This document shows, piece by piece, positions 15,440-23,949 of a stretch of DNA of 64,000 bases. Source of the stretch: an uncultured Prevotellaceae bacterium. GTDB lineage: Bacteria; Bacteroidota; Bacteroidia; Bacteroidales; Bacteroidaceae. Location: contig UQST01000001.1 in NCBI GenBank assembly GCA_900543815.1, positions 121,015 to 185,014 on the forward strand, read 5' to 3'. A program made the translations under genes and the position numbers. How positions within the stretch are numbered: the first letter of the stretch is position 1; each line of letters starts with the position of its first letter. Below the pieces are notes generated by a model. It had not been told where the DNA came from and did no database searches. It worked only from the letters and a program-made list of their open reading frames with translations.

Positions 15440-18400
15440 TTACTTCACCAGCACCTTGCGGCCATTCTGGATGTAGATGCCCTTCTGCATCTTCATCACA
15501 CGCTGGCCATTGAGGTTGTAGATGGCAGTGTTGCCGCTTGTGAAGCCGTTGCCAGCCACTGCATTGATGCCGTCAGCCAGTCCGATGAGTACGGGATAAG
15601 CGCCCTCCTCCATGGTGCAAGACCAGCGCTTGCTGTCCCATCCTACCACTGTCTGCTGCAGTTCAGCAAAGTTGGTTCCGTCGTAATAGCTGATGCCATT
15701 GGTCACGTCATTGTCTGCCAGAGCACCGAAAGTCTTGTCGGTGTTGTTCCACACCACCACATTGGTGTAGGAGGCCACTGCATCATCGGCCTTTCCTGCC
15801 GTGGTGCCCACGAGGCCCTTACCCTCTGGCACAATGCCTGCACCATAGAAGTTGGTCACGGTGAAGGGAGCTGTAACACGTGCTGCCAGTACACCGGTAG
15901 CATCCACAGTACTGGTCATCTCGATGTTGGCATAGCAGTTCTTGACCACTGTAGGACCATATACACGACCGATGAGACCGCCTGTATAAGACTTTGTACC
16001 CGTGATATCACCTGTCACCCACACGTTCTCGATGACGGTGGTACGCATGTTGCCGTCGGCATCGGTGAAGTTGGGATGTGAAGCATGACTGCAGAGCAAG
16101 CCTGTGCCAGTGCCTGTGCTGGTGACGCTGAAGTTCTCGAAGCCCACGTTGCGCACCGTTCCGCAAAGCACTCCGAAGAAGCTCGGGTAGGTATTGGCTG
16201 AGCTTGAGAAGTTCTTGATGACATGTCCGCGACCATCAAGATGAATGTAGTTGCGGTAAGCCAGACCTTCATAAACGTCACTGGCACTATTCAGAATCTC
16301 CCAGTTCTGCACGCTGGACATATCGATATCCTGTGTCAGAACGAAATAGGTCATCTGTCCGGGAACCATGCACCTGCGCATAGCCTGCAGTTCTGATGCG
16401 TTGGACAGAGGATAGGGGTCGTCTGCAGTACCCTTGTGCTTGGCCATCTCAGAGAGAACCTCATTGCTGTAGGTACCGTCCTCGGCCTTTCCTACCACCT
16501 TGTGAGTGGGATCGAGCACGGGAGTAGCATCCTCCTTCAGAGTCTGGTACCACGAAGGATTCAGGTCGAGACCATTGTTGAGTGCATAGCAAACCTCACC
16601 GCTGGCGAGCTGTTCCTGGCTCACCTTGCCGGCAGGAGCATCGCCATGAGCATTCAGATAGAAGCTGTTGGTGACAATCACAGCGCCCATGTTGCGGCTG
16701 AAAGTGCATCCGCCACTGGGGTCGGTCTCCATGGAGCCCACCTGCAGACAGTTGTCGATGCGGCAGGTAGCAGAACTCCAGCCCACCAGACCACCGCAGC
16801 TATTGGTAGAAGAACCTACGATGCGACCTCCGAAGAGGCAGTCCTTCATATTGACAGCCGAATTGACAACGCCCACGATACCGCCATGGGTACCGTCGCC
16901 CACTACGCCAGTCTCGATGGTGATGTAGCTTGCCACATTGGAGATAGTGGTTGTACCTCCCGCTGCAGTGCCGATTACGGCAGCTGCATACTTGTTTGCA
17001 GTGGCAATCTTACCCAGGATGGTGAGGTTCTTCACCGTTCCGCCATCACTTTCCTTGGCCAAACCGGCGTTGTCGGAGGTGGCGTTGATGTTGAAGGTGA
17101 TGCTGTGGTGGTTACCGTCGAAGACATTATAGAGCTTGTTCATCATCTGGTTCTCGGTGAAGTACTTGATGTCTGTGAGCAACTTGGCATTCAGTCTCTC
17201 GCCCTTGTTGATGAGAGTGGTATAGAAAACCATCTGCGCATCGCTGGCAATCATGCAGGTTCCATCTACGATTTCAGGACGCAGGCTCACGTTCTTCAGT
17301 TCGGTCATAGCCTTGGCTTCCTCGGTTGAGAAAGAGCCCTTGAGGTATCCGCCCCAGAAGTTGTCTATCACAGCCTGCACCTTCTTGTCCTCTGCTTCCT
17401 CTATCATTTGAGCTGCTCTGAGCTCGTTGAGCACAGTGCTGACCATCTCGGCCTCTTTCACCATAGCCAAATAAGCGGCACGGCCCTCGATGAACTGGTC
17501 GAAGCAAGCGGAGAAGGACTGCACCAGAGCATACTTCTGCTGCATGTCGCTGGCAGTAGCCACAGCCTCTATGTTCTTCTTGAGAGCGTCCTTGATGCTC
17601 TGGGGGCAGTTGGGCTTCTTCGACGGATCAGTATCATCAGCCTCGAAGTCGATGATGGTCTGGGCCCGTGCAGAGAGCGATGCGAGCACCTTATCCATAT
17701 ACCCGGCAGCCTCATCCATAGTGGCGAAGTAATAGAGATGGATGTTGCTCAAGCCTGCCCAGTCGTTTCCTGTGACTGCAGCAAGCTTGCGGAAGCCCAC
17801 TGTGAGGGTGCCGTCGGTCACCTGGGTAAGCAGATAGTTCTGTGCACGTCCGGCGCTGGCTGCATTGGCCATACTTGTGCGACCATGAATGGCATAAGCC
17901 ACCAGGTTGCCGTCGATATCCGTCACCTCAAGGTCGTTAGCGTGGTCGGCCTCATTGGCTACAATATAGCAGTTGACTCCATCAACAGCCTCATCGACAG
18001 GCAGACGTGTCTCATAGGCGGTAGGCACGAAGGTGTTGTCCTGATTGAGATACAGGCTCGTGTTGTAGTAATTGGAATATACGTCGTTGAATGCACGGCA
18101 TGCGGCATTGGCTGCCAGCACATACACTCCGTTCTTCACACCCTCTATCTTCTGGTACATATCCACTGTGCCCGAACCGTAATACTCGGCTGCAGTGAAG
18201 CCGGTGGTAGAGCTCTTGATGGTACCATTGGCCTTGCTGCTACCGCTCCAGCCGTTCACACCATCCTCAAAGTTGGCGTTGGTCAGCAAGTTGGTCACCT
18301 CTGAGCCTGTCTTATAACCGTACTTGATGGCATCGGCCAGCATCTGGTCTATGCTGGCAATCTCTGCCTTCACATCGTCGGTATAGAGCTCGTGGGTGTT

Positions 18401-21010
18401 GTAGATATAATCGGCACCTCCATTGGGATACACATCGTTGGGCTCGTCACCTGACAGCAGGAAGTCGCTCAGCTCATCGCGGTTCTCACCCTCGAAGTCT
18501 GTGTTGTCCTCCAGATAGGCGATGGTCTCCTCCACCTTTGCCTTGAAGGCTGCATAGGCAGCGGCTGATGCTTCCAATTCCTTGCGCAGGCGCTCATACT
18601 CCGGCAGCTCGACCAGCACATCGTCTATGCTTGTCAGACCCTCGAAGATGTTCAGCTCCTCCTCATACTCAGTGATGAGGTCGGTGGTGGCAACCAACTC
18701 CTGGATATATGCACGTCCATCGGCCACCATCTTCTCCTTGAATGCGGCCAGTGAGGCAGCATCGTGAATGTCGCCATACTCATCGCCTGCCTTATAGACC
18801 ATACCGTGTGTATTGTCGAACACAGGATGGTTGTCATCAGTCAGTGTCTGGTACCAAACGGCGTCGGCCACCAGCCCGCCATTGAGCATATAGGTCAGTT
18901 TGCCGCTGACTGCATCGTCCTGTGTGATGGCTGTACACTGCCCGTGAGTGGAATAGCAGTTCACTGCACTGGCATCACCACGGAACATGGAGGTACCTTC
19001 ATTGTCAACTCCTACAACGGTGGCAGTTGACCAGCAGTTCTGGATAGATGCTCCATGAGCCCAACCAGAGAGTGCTCCACCCTCCCTGCCGCTCGTGATA
19101 TTGCCGGTCACATAGCAGTTACGCATGGTGATGAGTGCGCAGCTGCCGTCGTTGCATCCGAAGATACCGCCGCCGTTCTGCTCTGCCACAGTCACATTAC
19201 CCTCATTGCCCACGCAGGAGATAGTCAAGTTGGCACTGGTCTTGGCGCAACCGATTACACCGCCATACGACTTACCCGTGATGGAGCAAGTGGCATCGAG
19301 AATCACGTTCTTGACCACCACACCGCCTGTCACTGTGCCAAAGAGGCCAACACCCTGCTGTTCGGAAAGATTGACAGTAAGGTTGCTGATGCGGTGGAAC
19401 TGTCCGTCGAAAGAGCCTGTAAACCTCTTGTCGGGAGTTCCGATAGGCTCGAATTCGATGCCTGCCATGTCGATATCGGCAGTCAGGACAGCATCTGCCT
19501 TGTTGCCCATGGCCACATACTTGCTCAGCCAGTTGAGCTGCTTGCCGTTTCCAATCTGCAGCACGCCGTCAATCTGCGGCACAAAGTTCATATCCACATT
19601 GCCACAAACGGTGCAGAAACCGTCCTCATACTGATGAGGAGGCAGGGCAGCAGGATCATTGGTAAAGGAGTAGTTTTCGCCATTAGGAGTGCCGTCGCAG
19701 CGCACATCACCCTTGGCATACACCACCTTGTGGGTATCAAAAGGCACCGGGAAAGCATCCTCGCCCAGATTCTGGTAGAATGCAGTTGTGCCCATATAGG
19801 CATTTGCCCTGAATGCCAGTTCGCCGCTCTTCAGCCCGTCACCGGTCAGAGTCAGCAGCTTGGCACCATCATTCTTGTGGGCTGTTTCCTTGGTATATAC
19901 ACAGTTGTTCAGTGTAGCCTCACTCGGATGACGTACGAAGTTGTAGCAGTCGCCGCCGCCCACCTCCAGGTCAGCCGCCATGATACAGTTGTTCATCGTG
20001 GTGCGTCCGTCGGTCCAGCCCACCATACCTGCGATATTTTCAGCATTGGGAGCAGAGATCTTACCCGTGAAGATACAGTTGTTGAGATATACGTAGGCTG
20101 ACAGATGCGCGCCGATGAAGCCACCGTAAGTGACATCTCCCGTGCGTTCTGTAGTCAGATTCACCTCACACACGCAGTTGTTGATGGTGCCGCTGGAGGT
20201 TCCTCCCAACACACAGCCCAGATGGGTGGTTTCACCAACGATATCTCCCTTCACCACCAGGTTCTTGAGCGTTCCTCCGAAGTAGGAAAACAGACACTGG
20301 TATTTTTCCTTGGCAGTATATCCCAGCGTGATGCTGTGGCCCTGGCCATCGAACGAAGCGGTATAGTGACGTGCGCTGGTACCCATAAACTCGGTGTGTC
20401 CGCGATAGTCGATATCGTTCATCAACTTTGCGCTCAGCAGTATGCCCTTGTTCACATAGCCCGCATAGGTTGCCAGATCCTCGGCGGTGGAGAGCAGACA
20501 GGTGCCGTTCTCATCCTGCTTCAGATCGTCTATCACAGGAGGCTCATAGGCACCGATACGAAGGTTGCGGATTTGAATGGTGCCCGATCCAGGGTCACCA
20601 AAGTCGAAGCGCAACTGGTCGCCGGCTTTTCCCCAGTTGAAACTGTTCATTGAGCCAGAGATGTCTATCTGGGCCAGCGTCCATGAATCGGCGGGCTCCA
20701 GAGAGAACTGCTGCTCACGTCCGCCAGCGATGGGTGAGAAGAAGAACTCCACTCCATTGCCCAGGCTACGGCTGAGCTTGTACTCAAACTTCACTGTGTT
20801 TTGGCCTTCCTTAAGGTCGGCTTCCAATGGGCTCAACAGTGCGTAGGGGTCTCCACCAGTCACACTGACCAGCCACATGTTGTTCCCCAAACCGGAGATA
20901 GTCACATTATTCTGTCCTCTATCCAGGAACGTAAAGTATCCAGTGTCCTCAGCACTCATACTAAACGCTGCCAACAGAGTTGCCAGAAATAGTAGAAACT
21001 TTTGTTTCAT
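15440..21010 (-). CDS. Very large secreted GLUG/beta-helix repeat protein with type IX-like C-terminal tail
   Basis: This 1856-residue protein starts with a signal peptide (MKQKFLLFLATLLAAFSMSA). A lectin-like beta-sandwich (about residues 20-150) is followed by several blocks of GLUG-like repeats (about 185-420, 490-750, 1260-1500, 1540-1800) of the form FDGQGHSI, GTLKNLVVKG, GGFIGAH, NNCIFTG, which predict a right-handed beta-helix. A helical spacer at about 770-880 is followed by a carbohydrate-binding-like module starting LLTNANFEDGVNGWSG near 910. The C-terminus GNTAIYNLNGQRVMKMQ...GIYIQNGRKVLVK matches the short type IX sorting tail seen in Prevotella surface proteins. The role is probably adhesion or binding at the surface; no catalytic motif was recognised. 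It has its own promoter (21060-21067) and terminator. Confidence 0.88.
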   Translation of the reverse strand: MKQKFLLFLATLLAAFSMSAEDTGYFTFLDRGQNNVTISGLGNNMWLVSVTGGDPYALLSPLEADLKEGQNTVKFEYKLSRSLGNGVEFFFSPIAGGREQQFSLEPADSWTLAQIDISGSMNSFNWGKAGDQLRFDFGDPGSGTIQIRNLRIGAYEPPVIDDLKQDENGTCLLSTAEDLATYAGYVNKGILLSAKLMNDIDYRGHTEFMGTSARHYTASFDGQGHSITLGYTAKEKYQCLFSYFGGTLKNLVVKGDIVGETTHLGCVLGGTSSGTINNCVCEVNLTTERTGDVTYGGFIGAHLSAYVYLNNCIFTGKISAPNAENIAGMVGWTDGRTTMNNCIMAADLEVGGGDCYNFVRHPSEATLNNCVYTKETAHKNDGAKLLTLTGDGLKSGELAFRANAYMGTTAFYQNLGEDAFPVPFDTHKVVYAKGDVRCDGTPNGENYSFTNDPAALPPHQYEDGFCTVCGNVDMNFVPQIDGVLQIGNGKQLNWLSKYVAMGNKADAVLTADIDMAGIEFEPIGTPDKRFTGSFDGQFHRISNLTVNLSEQQGVGLFGTVTGGVVVKNVILDATCSITGKSYGGVIGCAKTSANLTISCVGNEGNVTVAEQNGGGIFGCNDGSCALITMRNCYVTGNITSGREGGALSGWAHGASIQNCWSTATVVGVDNEGTSMFRGDASAVNCYSTHGQCTAITQDDAVSGKLTYMLNGGLVADAVWYQTLTDDNHPVFDNTHGMVYKAGDEYGDIHDAASLAAFKEKMVADGRAYIQELVATTDLITEYEEELNIFEGLTSIDDVLVELPEYERLRKELEASAAAYAAFKAKVEETIAYLEDNTDFEGENRDELSDFLLSGDEPNDVYPNGGADYIYNTHELYTDDVKAEIASIDQMLADAIKYGYKTGSEVTNLLTNANFEDGVNGWSGSSKANGTIKSSTTGFTAAEYYGSGTVDMYQKIEGVKNGVYVLAANAACRAFNDVYSNYYNTSLYLNQDNTFVPTAYETRLPVDEAVDGVNCYIVANEADHANDLEVTDIDGNLVAYAIHGRTSMANAASAGRAQNYLLTQVTDGTLTVGFRKLAAVTGNDWAGLSNIHLYYFATMDEAAGYMDKVLASLSARAQTIIDFEADDTDPSKKPNCPQSIKDALKKNIEAVATASDMQQKYALVQSFSACFDQFIEGRAAYLAMVKEAEMVSTVLNELRAAQMIEEAEDKKVQAVIDNFWGGYLKGSFSTEEAKAMTELKNVSLRPEIVDGTCMIASDAQMVFYTTLINKGERLNAKLLTDIKYFTENQMMNKLYNVFDGNHHSITFNINATSDNAGLAKESDGGTVKNLTILGKIATANKYAAAVIGTAAGGTTTISNVASYITIETGVVGDGTHGGIVGVVNSAVNMKDCLFGGRIVGSSTNSCGGLVGWSSATCRIDNCLQVGSMETDPSGGCTFSRNMGAVIVTNSFYLNAHGDAPAGKVSQEQLASGEVCYALNNGLDLNPSWYQTLKEDATPVLDPTHKVVGKAEDGTYSNEVLSEMAKHKGTADDPYPLSNASELQAMRRCMVPGQMTYFVLTQDIDMSSVQNWEILNSASDVYEGLAYRNYIHLDGRGHVIKNFSSSANTYPSFFGVLCGTVRNVGFENFSVTSTGTGTGLLCSHASHPNFTDADGNMRTTVIENVWVTGDITGTKSYTGGLIGRVYGPTVVKNCYANIEMTSTVDATGVLAARVTAPFTVTNFYGAGIVPEGKGLVGTTAGKADDAVASYTNVVVWNNTDKTFGALADNDVTNGISYYDGTNFAELQQTVVGWDSKRWSCTMEEGAYPVLIGLADGINAVAGNGFTSGNTAIYNLNGQRVMKMQKGIYIQNGRKVLVK

Positions 21011-21059
21011 TACGGTTAAATGTTAGTTAAACGAATATTTTAATTAGTTCTCAATAGCG

Positions 21060-21067
21060 CAAATTTA
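21060..21067 (-). promoter_or_regulatory. Promoter -7 box (TAAATTTG) of the large secreted protein gene
   Basis: The minus strand reads TAAATTTG, a perfect TAnnTTTG, 50 bases before the start codon. The sequence between is AT-rich, as usual for leaders in this window. Confidence 0.65.
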
Positions 21068-21298
21068 CTCATTTTGAGTCTTATAAGCAAAACTTCAGCC
21101 CGTTTTTTTGTCTTACCTGCCACTTTTTGCTGTTTTCTGAAGCATACTGAGCCTCAGCGACCTTGCCTATGCAGAATACATATATAATATATGTACGCGC
21201 GCGTAGGAAAGTGCTTCGGGAGGCATTCCCCTATACCAAAAAGGGTTTCTCCACGCTAAAAGAAGGGAAACTCTCTATGCCACACCGCACGAATAACC

Positions 21299-21306
21299 TA
21301 CTTTTG
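21299..21306 (+). promoter_or_regulatory. Promoter -7 box (TACTTTTG) of the secreted repeat-tailed protein
   Basis: TACTTTTG lies 73 bases before the start codon at 21379. Together with the minus-strand box at 21060-21067 it defines a divergent promoter region of 368 bp (21011-21378). The rest of that region, including a short TATATAATATATG tract near 21180, shows nothing else I can name. Confidence 0.65.
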
Positions 21307-21378
21307 CAATACAATCAAGCGGAAAGGAAGCCACAGGCCAACCGACCGCAAGTGTCGAACCACTAAAATGAAAGAATT

Positions 21379-22371
21379 ATGAGACGCCTTTTCCTCACAC
21401 TTTCAGTCCTCTGCATCACGATAGGAGCAGCGGCTATGAGCAAGTCGAAAATACGCACGAGTGCGCGTTTCCTTACCGACCGTATGGCCTACGAACTGGA
21501 CCTCACACCACGGCAGTACGACGACTTCTATGAGATAAACTACGATTTCCTGTATGAGGCAAACCTGGTGATGGACGATGTGATGCGCGGTTACCGCGAT
21601 GCCATCTACTATTACTACGAGCTGCTGGACCGTCGCAACGAGGATGCCAGCTATGTGCTCAACTACTACCAGTACAGCCGCTTCATGGACGCCGACTACT
21701 TCTATCGCCCCATCTTCAACGCAGGAGGACGATGGAACCTGCGCATCTATGCCACCTATAGCAACCACAAGTTCTATTACTACGATGCACCACGCCACTA
21801 CAAGACCTATCGCGGAGAGCACGGACGCCGATACTACAGCAAGGGCTACTACTCAGGGCGTTACAAGAAGCAGGACCGATACACAGGACGGATGCGCATC
21901 AGCGGTTCGAGGGACTTCGGAAGGAGCCTCAAGAATGACTTCGGGGTGAACGTGAGAGACCGAGGGAGGGACAACCGCTACAATAACTACAGCAACCCCA
22001 ACCAGTCCAACCGCACTCAGGATGAGCGCTACAGGGATGTGAGCGGCAACCGCTACTCGCCAGAGATAAACAACAGAAACAACGGCACACGTCCCAACGG
22101 CAACGTGAACAGCAACCGAGGCAACTCGCGCCAGCCGCAGACATCACCCCAGACAAGTACACGTCCCGGACGTGGAAACCGTACTGAAGGTACAGGCTCA
22201 ACCCGCAGGAATGACAGCAGCACCCGTACTGAGAGCACCACTTCATCCCGCAGGAATGACAGCAGCACCCGTACTGAGAGCACCACTCCATCCCGCAGGA
22301 ATGACGATGGAACACGTACTGAGAGCACACGCAACAGCGGTGGCTCTGTAACCAGAACCGGTCGCAGATAG
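21379..22371 (+). CDS. Secreted Tyr/Arg/Asn-rich protein with 15-residue C-terminal repeats
   Basis: The 330-residue protein has a signal peptide (about residues 1-20). A tyrosine-rich helical region (about 25-165) contains LDLTPRQYDDFYEINYDFLY, a motif found in Bacteroidetes hypothetical exported proteins. A basic, Asn/Arg-rich and probably disordered tail follows. The tail ends with three 15-residue repeats of the type RRNDSSTRTESTTSS, encoded by near-identical 45-bp DNA repeats at about 22205-22335, so copy number may vary between strains. Periplasmic or surface location is likely; the function is unknown. It is transcribed alone from the 21299 promoter and shares a bidirectional terminator with convergent hisS. 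Confidence 0.8.
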   Translation: MRRLFLTLSVLCITIGAAAMSKSKIRTSARFLTDRMAYELDLTPRQYDDFYEINYDFLYEANLVMDDVMRGYRDAIYYYYELLDRRNEDASYVLNYYQYSRFMDADYFYRPIFNAGGRWNLRIYATYSNHKFYYYDAPRHYKTYRGEHGRRYYSKGYYSGRYKKQDRYTGRMRISGSRDFGRSLKNDFGVNVRDRGRDNRYNNYSNPNQSNRTQDERYRDVSGNRYSPEINNRNNGTRPNGNVNSNRGNSRQPQTSPQTSTRPGRGNRTEGTGSTRRNDSSTRTESTTSSRRNDSSTRTESTTPSRRNDDGTRTESTRNSGGSVTRTGRR

Positions 22372-22427
22372 CCCCTCAGCCATCTGTAAAGCCCAGGCAA
22401 GCGGCAAGGCAGATGCACAGAACGACA

Positions 22428-22467
22428 AAGCCCCAGCCACAGGAGGTTTCTCCTGAAGCTGGGGCTT
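22428..22467. terminator. Bidirectional terminator between secreted protein and hisS
   Basis: AAGCCCCAGC pairs with GCTGGGGCTT, with an inner AGGA/TCCT pair. The T-run is weak on the plus strand (TATAAGTTTTC) and absent on the minus strand, but the position between convergent stops and the strong stem support a shared terminator. Confidence 0.75.
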
Positions 22468-22490
22468 ATAAGTTTTCTTCCTCAAGAAGT

Positions 22491-23849
22491 TTAGAGAGCG
22501 ACGGCGGCAAGCAGTTCGTCGGGAGTGAGCTGCTGCTGTTCGCCCGTCTGCATATTCTTCAGCGTCACCTTTCCCTCTGCCATTTCGGTCTCACCCACAA
22601 TGGCCACGAAGGGAATCTGCTTCTGGTTGGCATAGCTCATCTGCTTCTTCATCTTCACCGAGTCGGGGAAGATCTCTGCACAGATACCCGCACTGCGCAC
22701 CTTGGCGAGGACAGGCAGACAGTACTCGGCTTCTGCCTCGCCGAAGTTCACGAAGAGCAGCCGTGTGCCATTGACAGCCTCCTTGGGATAGAGGTCCAGC
22801 TGGTTGAGCACATCGAAGATACGGTCGGCACCAAACGAGATACCCACGCCGCTCAGTCCGGGCATGCCGAATATGCCGGTGAGGTTATCGTAGCGTCCGC
22901 CGCCGGTGATGGAACCTATCTGCACATCGAGAGCCTTCACCTCGAAGATGGCACCCGTGTAGTAGTTCAGTCCGCGAGCCAGTGTGAGGTCCAGCTCCAC
23001 CTGGTTCTGCAGGCCGGTCAGATGATTGAGGATATACTCGCACTCATCCACACCGCGCAGTCCAACCTCGCTCCCGGCCAGCACCTCGCGCATGGTCTGC
23101 AGTTTCTGGGCGTTAGAGCCGCTCAGGTTGATGATGGGCTGCAGCTTCTCGATAGCGTCGGCAGGAATGCCGTCGGCTGCCAGCTCGGCGTTCACGGCAT
23201 CGAGCCCTATCTTGTCCAGCTTGTCGATGGCCACTGTGATATCCACTATCTTGTCGGCCTGACCTATCATCTCGGCTATTCCAGTGAGTATCTTGCGGTT
23301 GTTTATCTTGATGCATACACGTATGCCAAAGCGGCTGAACACGGTATCCACTATCTGCATGAGCTCCACCTCATTGAGCAGCGAGTCGCTGCCCACCACA
23401 TCGGCATCGCACTGATAGAACTCCCTGTAGCGTCCCTTCTGCGGGCGGTCGGCTCTCCACACGGGCTGAATCTGATAGCGCTTGAAGGGCAGAGCCAGTT
23501 CGTCACGGTGCTGCACCACATAGCGGGCAAAGGGCACTGTGAGGTCATAGCGCAATCCCTTTTCGCAGAAATGCGCTGCCAGCCGCTGCGTGCTGGTATG
23601 AGCCACCTCGTCAGCCGTCATGCCATGCATGAAGTCGCCAGAGTTGAGAATCTTGAAGAGCAGTTTGTCACCCTCCTCACCGTACTTGCCCATCAGTGTG
23701 GAGAGGTTCTCCATGGCCGGTGTCTCTATCTGCTGGAAGCCATAGAGTGCATACACCTGGCGGATGGTGTCGAAGATATAGTTGCGCTTAGCCATCTCCA
23801 CAGGGGAGAAGTCGCGCGTCCCTTTGGGGATGCTTGGTTTCTGTGCCAT
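22491..23849 (-). CDS. hisS: Histidyl-tRNA synthetase
   Basis: Class II synthetase of about 452 residues that charges tRNA-His. It starts MAQKPSIPKGTRDFSPVEM, the normal HisRS opening containing motif-1-proximal GTRDF. Motif 2 is in YQIQPVWRADRPQKGRYREF, and the HisRS-specific histidine-binding signature is LARGLNYYTGAIFEV. The C-terminal anticodon-binding domain is present. An upstream in-frame ATG at 24014 is rejected because a -7 box at 23877-23884 places transcription start downstream of it. The gene is convergent with the secreted protein gene and divergent from the zinc-hook coiled-coil gene. Confidence 0.97.
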   Translation of the reverse strand: MAQKPSIPKGTRDFSPVEMAKRNYIFDTIRQVYALYGFQQIETPAMENLSTLMGKYGEEGDKLLFKILNSGDFMHGMTADEVAHTSTQRLAAHFCEKGLRYDLTVPFARYVVQHRDELALPFKRYQIQPVWRADRPQKGRYREFYQCDADVVGSDSLLNEVELMQIVDTVFSRFGIRVCIKINNRKILTGIAEMIGQADKIVDITVAIDKLDKIGLDAVNAELAADGIPADAIEKLQPIINLSGSNAQKLQTMREVLAGSEVGLRGVDECEYILNHLTGLQNQVELDLTLARGLNYYTGAIFEVKALDVQIGSITGGGRYDNLTGIFGMPGLSGVGISFGADRIFDVLNQLDLYPKEAVNGTRLLFVNFGEAEAEYCLPVLAKVRSAGICAEIFPDSVKMKKQMSYANQKQIPFVAIVGETEMAEGKVTLKNMQTGEQQQLTPDELLAAVAL

Positions 23850-23876
23850 AAAAGAAGTTGGTTGTAAATCCGCCTG

Positions 23877-23884
23877 CAAAGTTA
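23877..23884 (-). promoter_or_regulatory. Promoter -7 box (TAACTTTG) of hisS
   Basis: The minus strand reads TAACTTTG 28 bases before the HisRS start codon. It lies only about 35 bp from the oppositely oriented -7 box at 23918-23925, so the two promoters face away from each other in a very compact region. Confidence 0.7.
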
Positions 23885-23917
23885 AGGGATAATGAGAAGA
23901 TAACAAAAAAAAACCTC

Positions 23918-23925
23918 TACCTTTG
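23918..23925 (+). promoter_or_regulatory. Promoter -7 box (TACCTTTG) of the zinc-hook coiled-coil gene
   Basis: TACCTTTG lies 25 bases before the ATG at 23950. The predicted transcription start near 23932 excludes the in-frame ATG at 23923, which lies inside this box. Confidence 0.75.
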
Positions 23926-23949
23926 CATTCACATCTCATTATATATATT

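Noticed and set aside
14732..15476. Short open frames in the rplM to secreted-protein gap considered as small genes
   Set aside because: No domain, no promoter at the right distance, and one frame runs across a palindromic repeat and another across a terminator.
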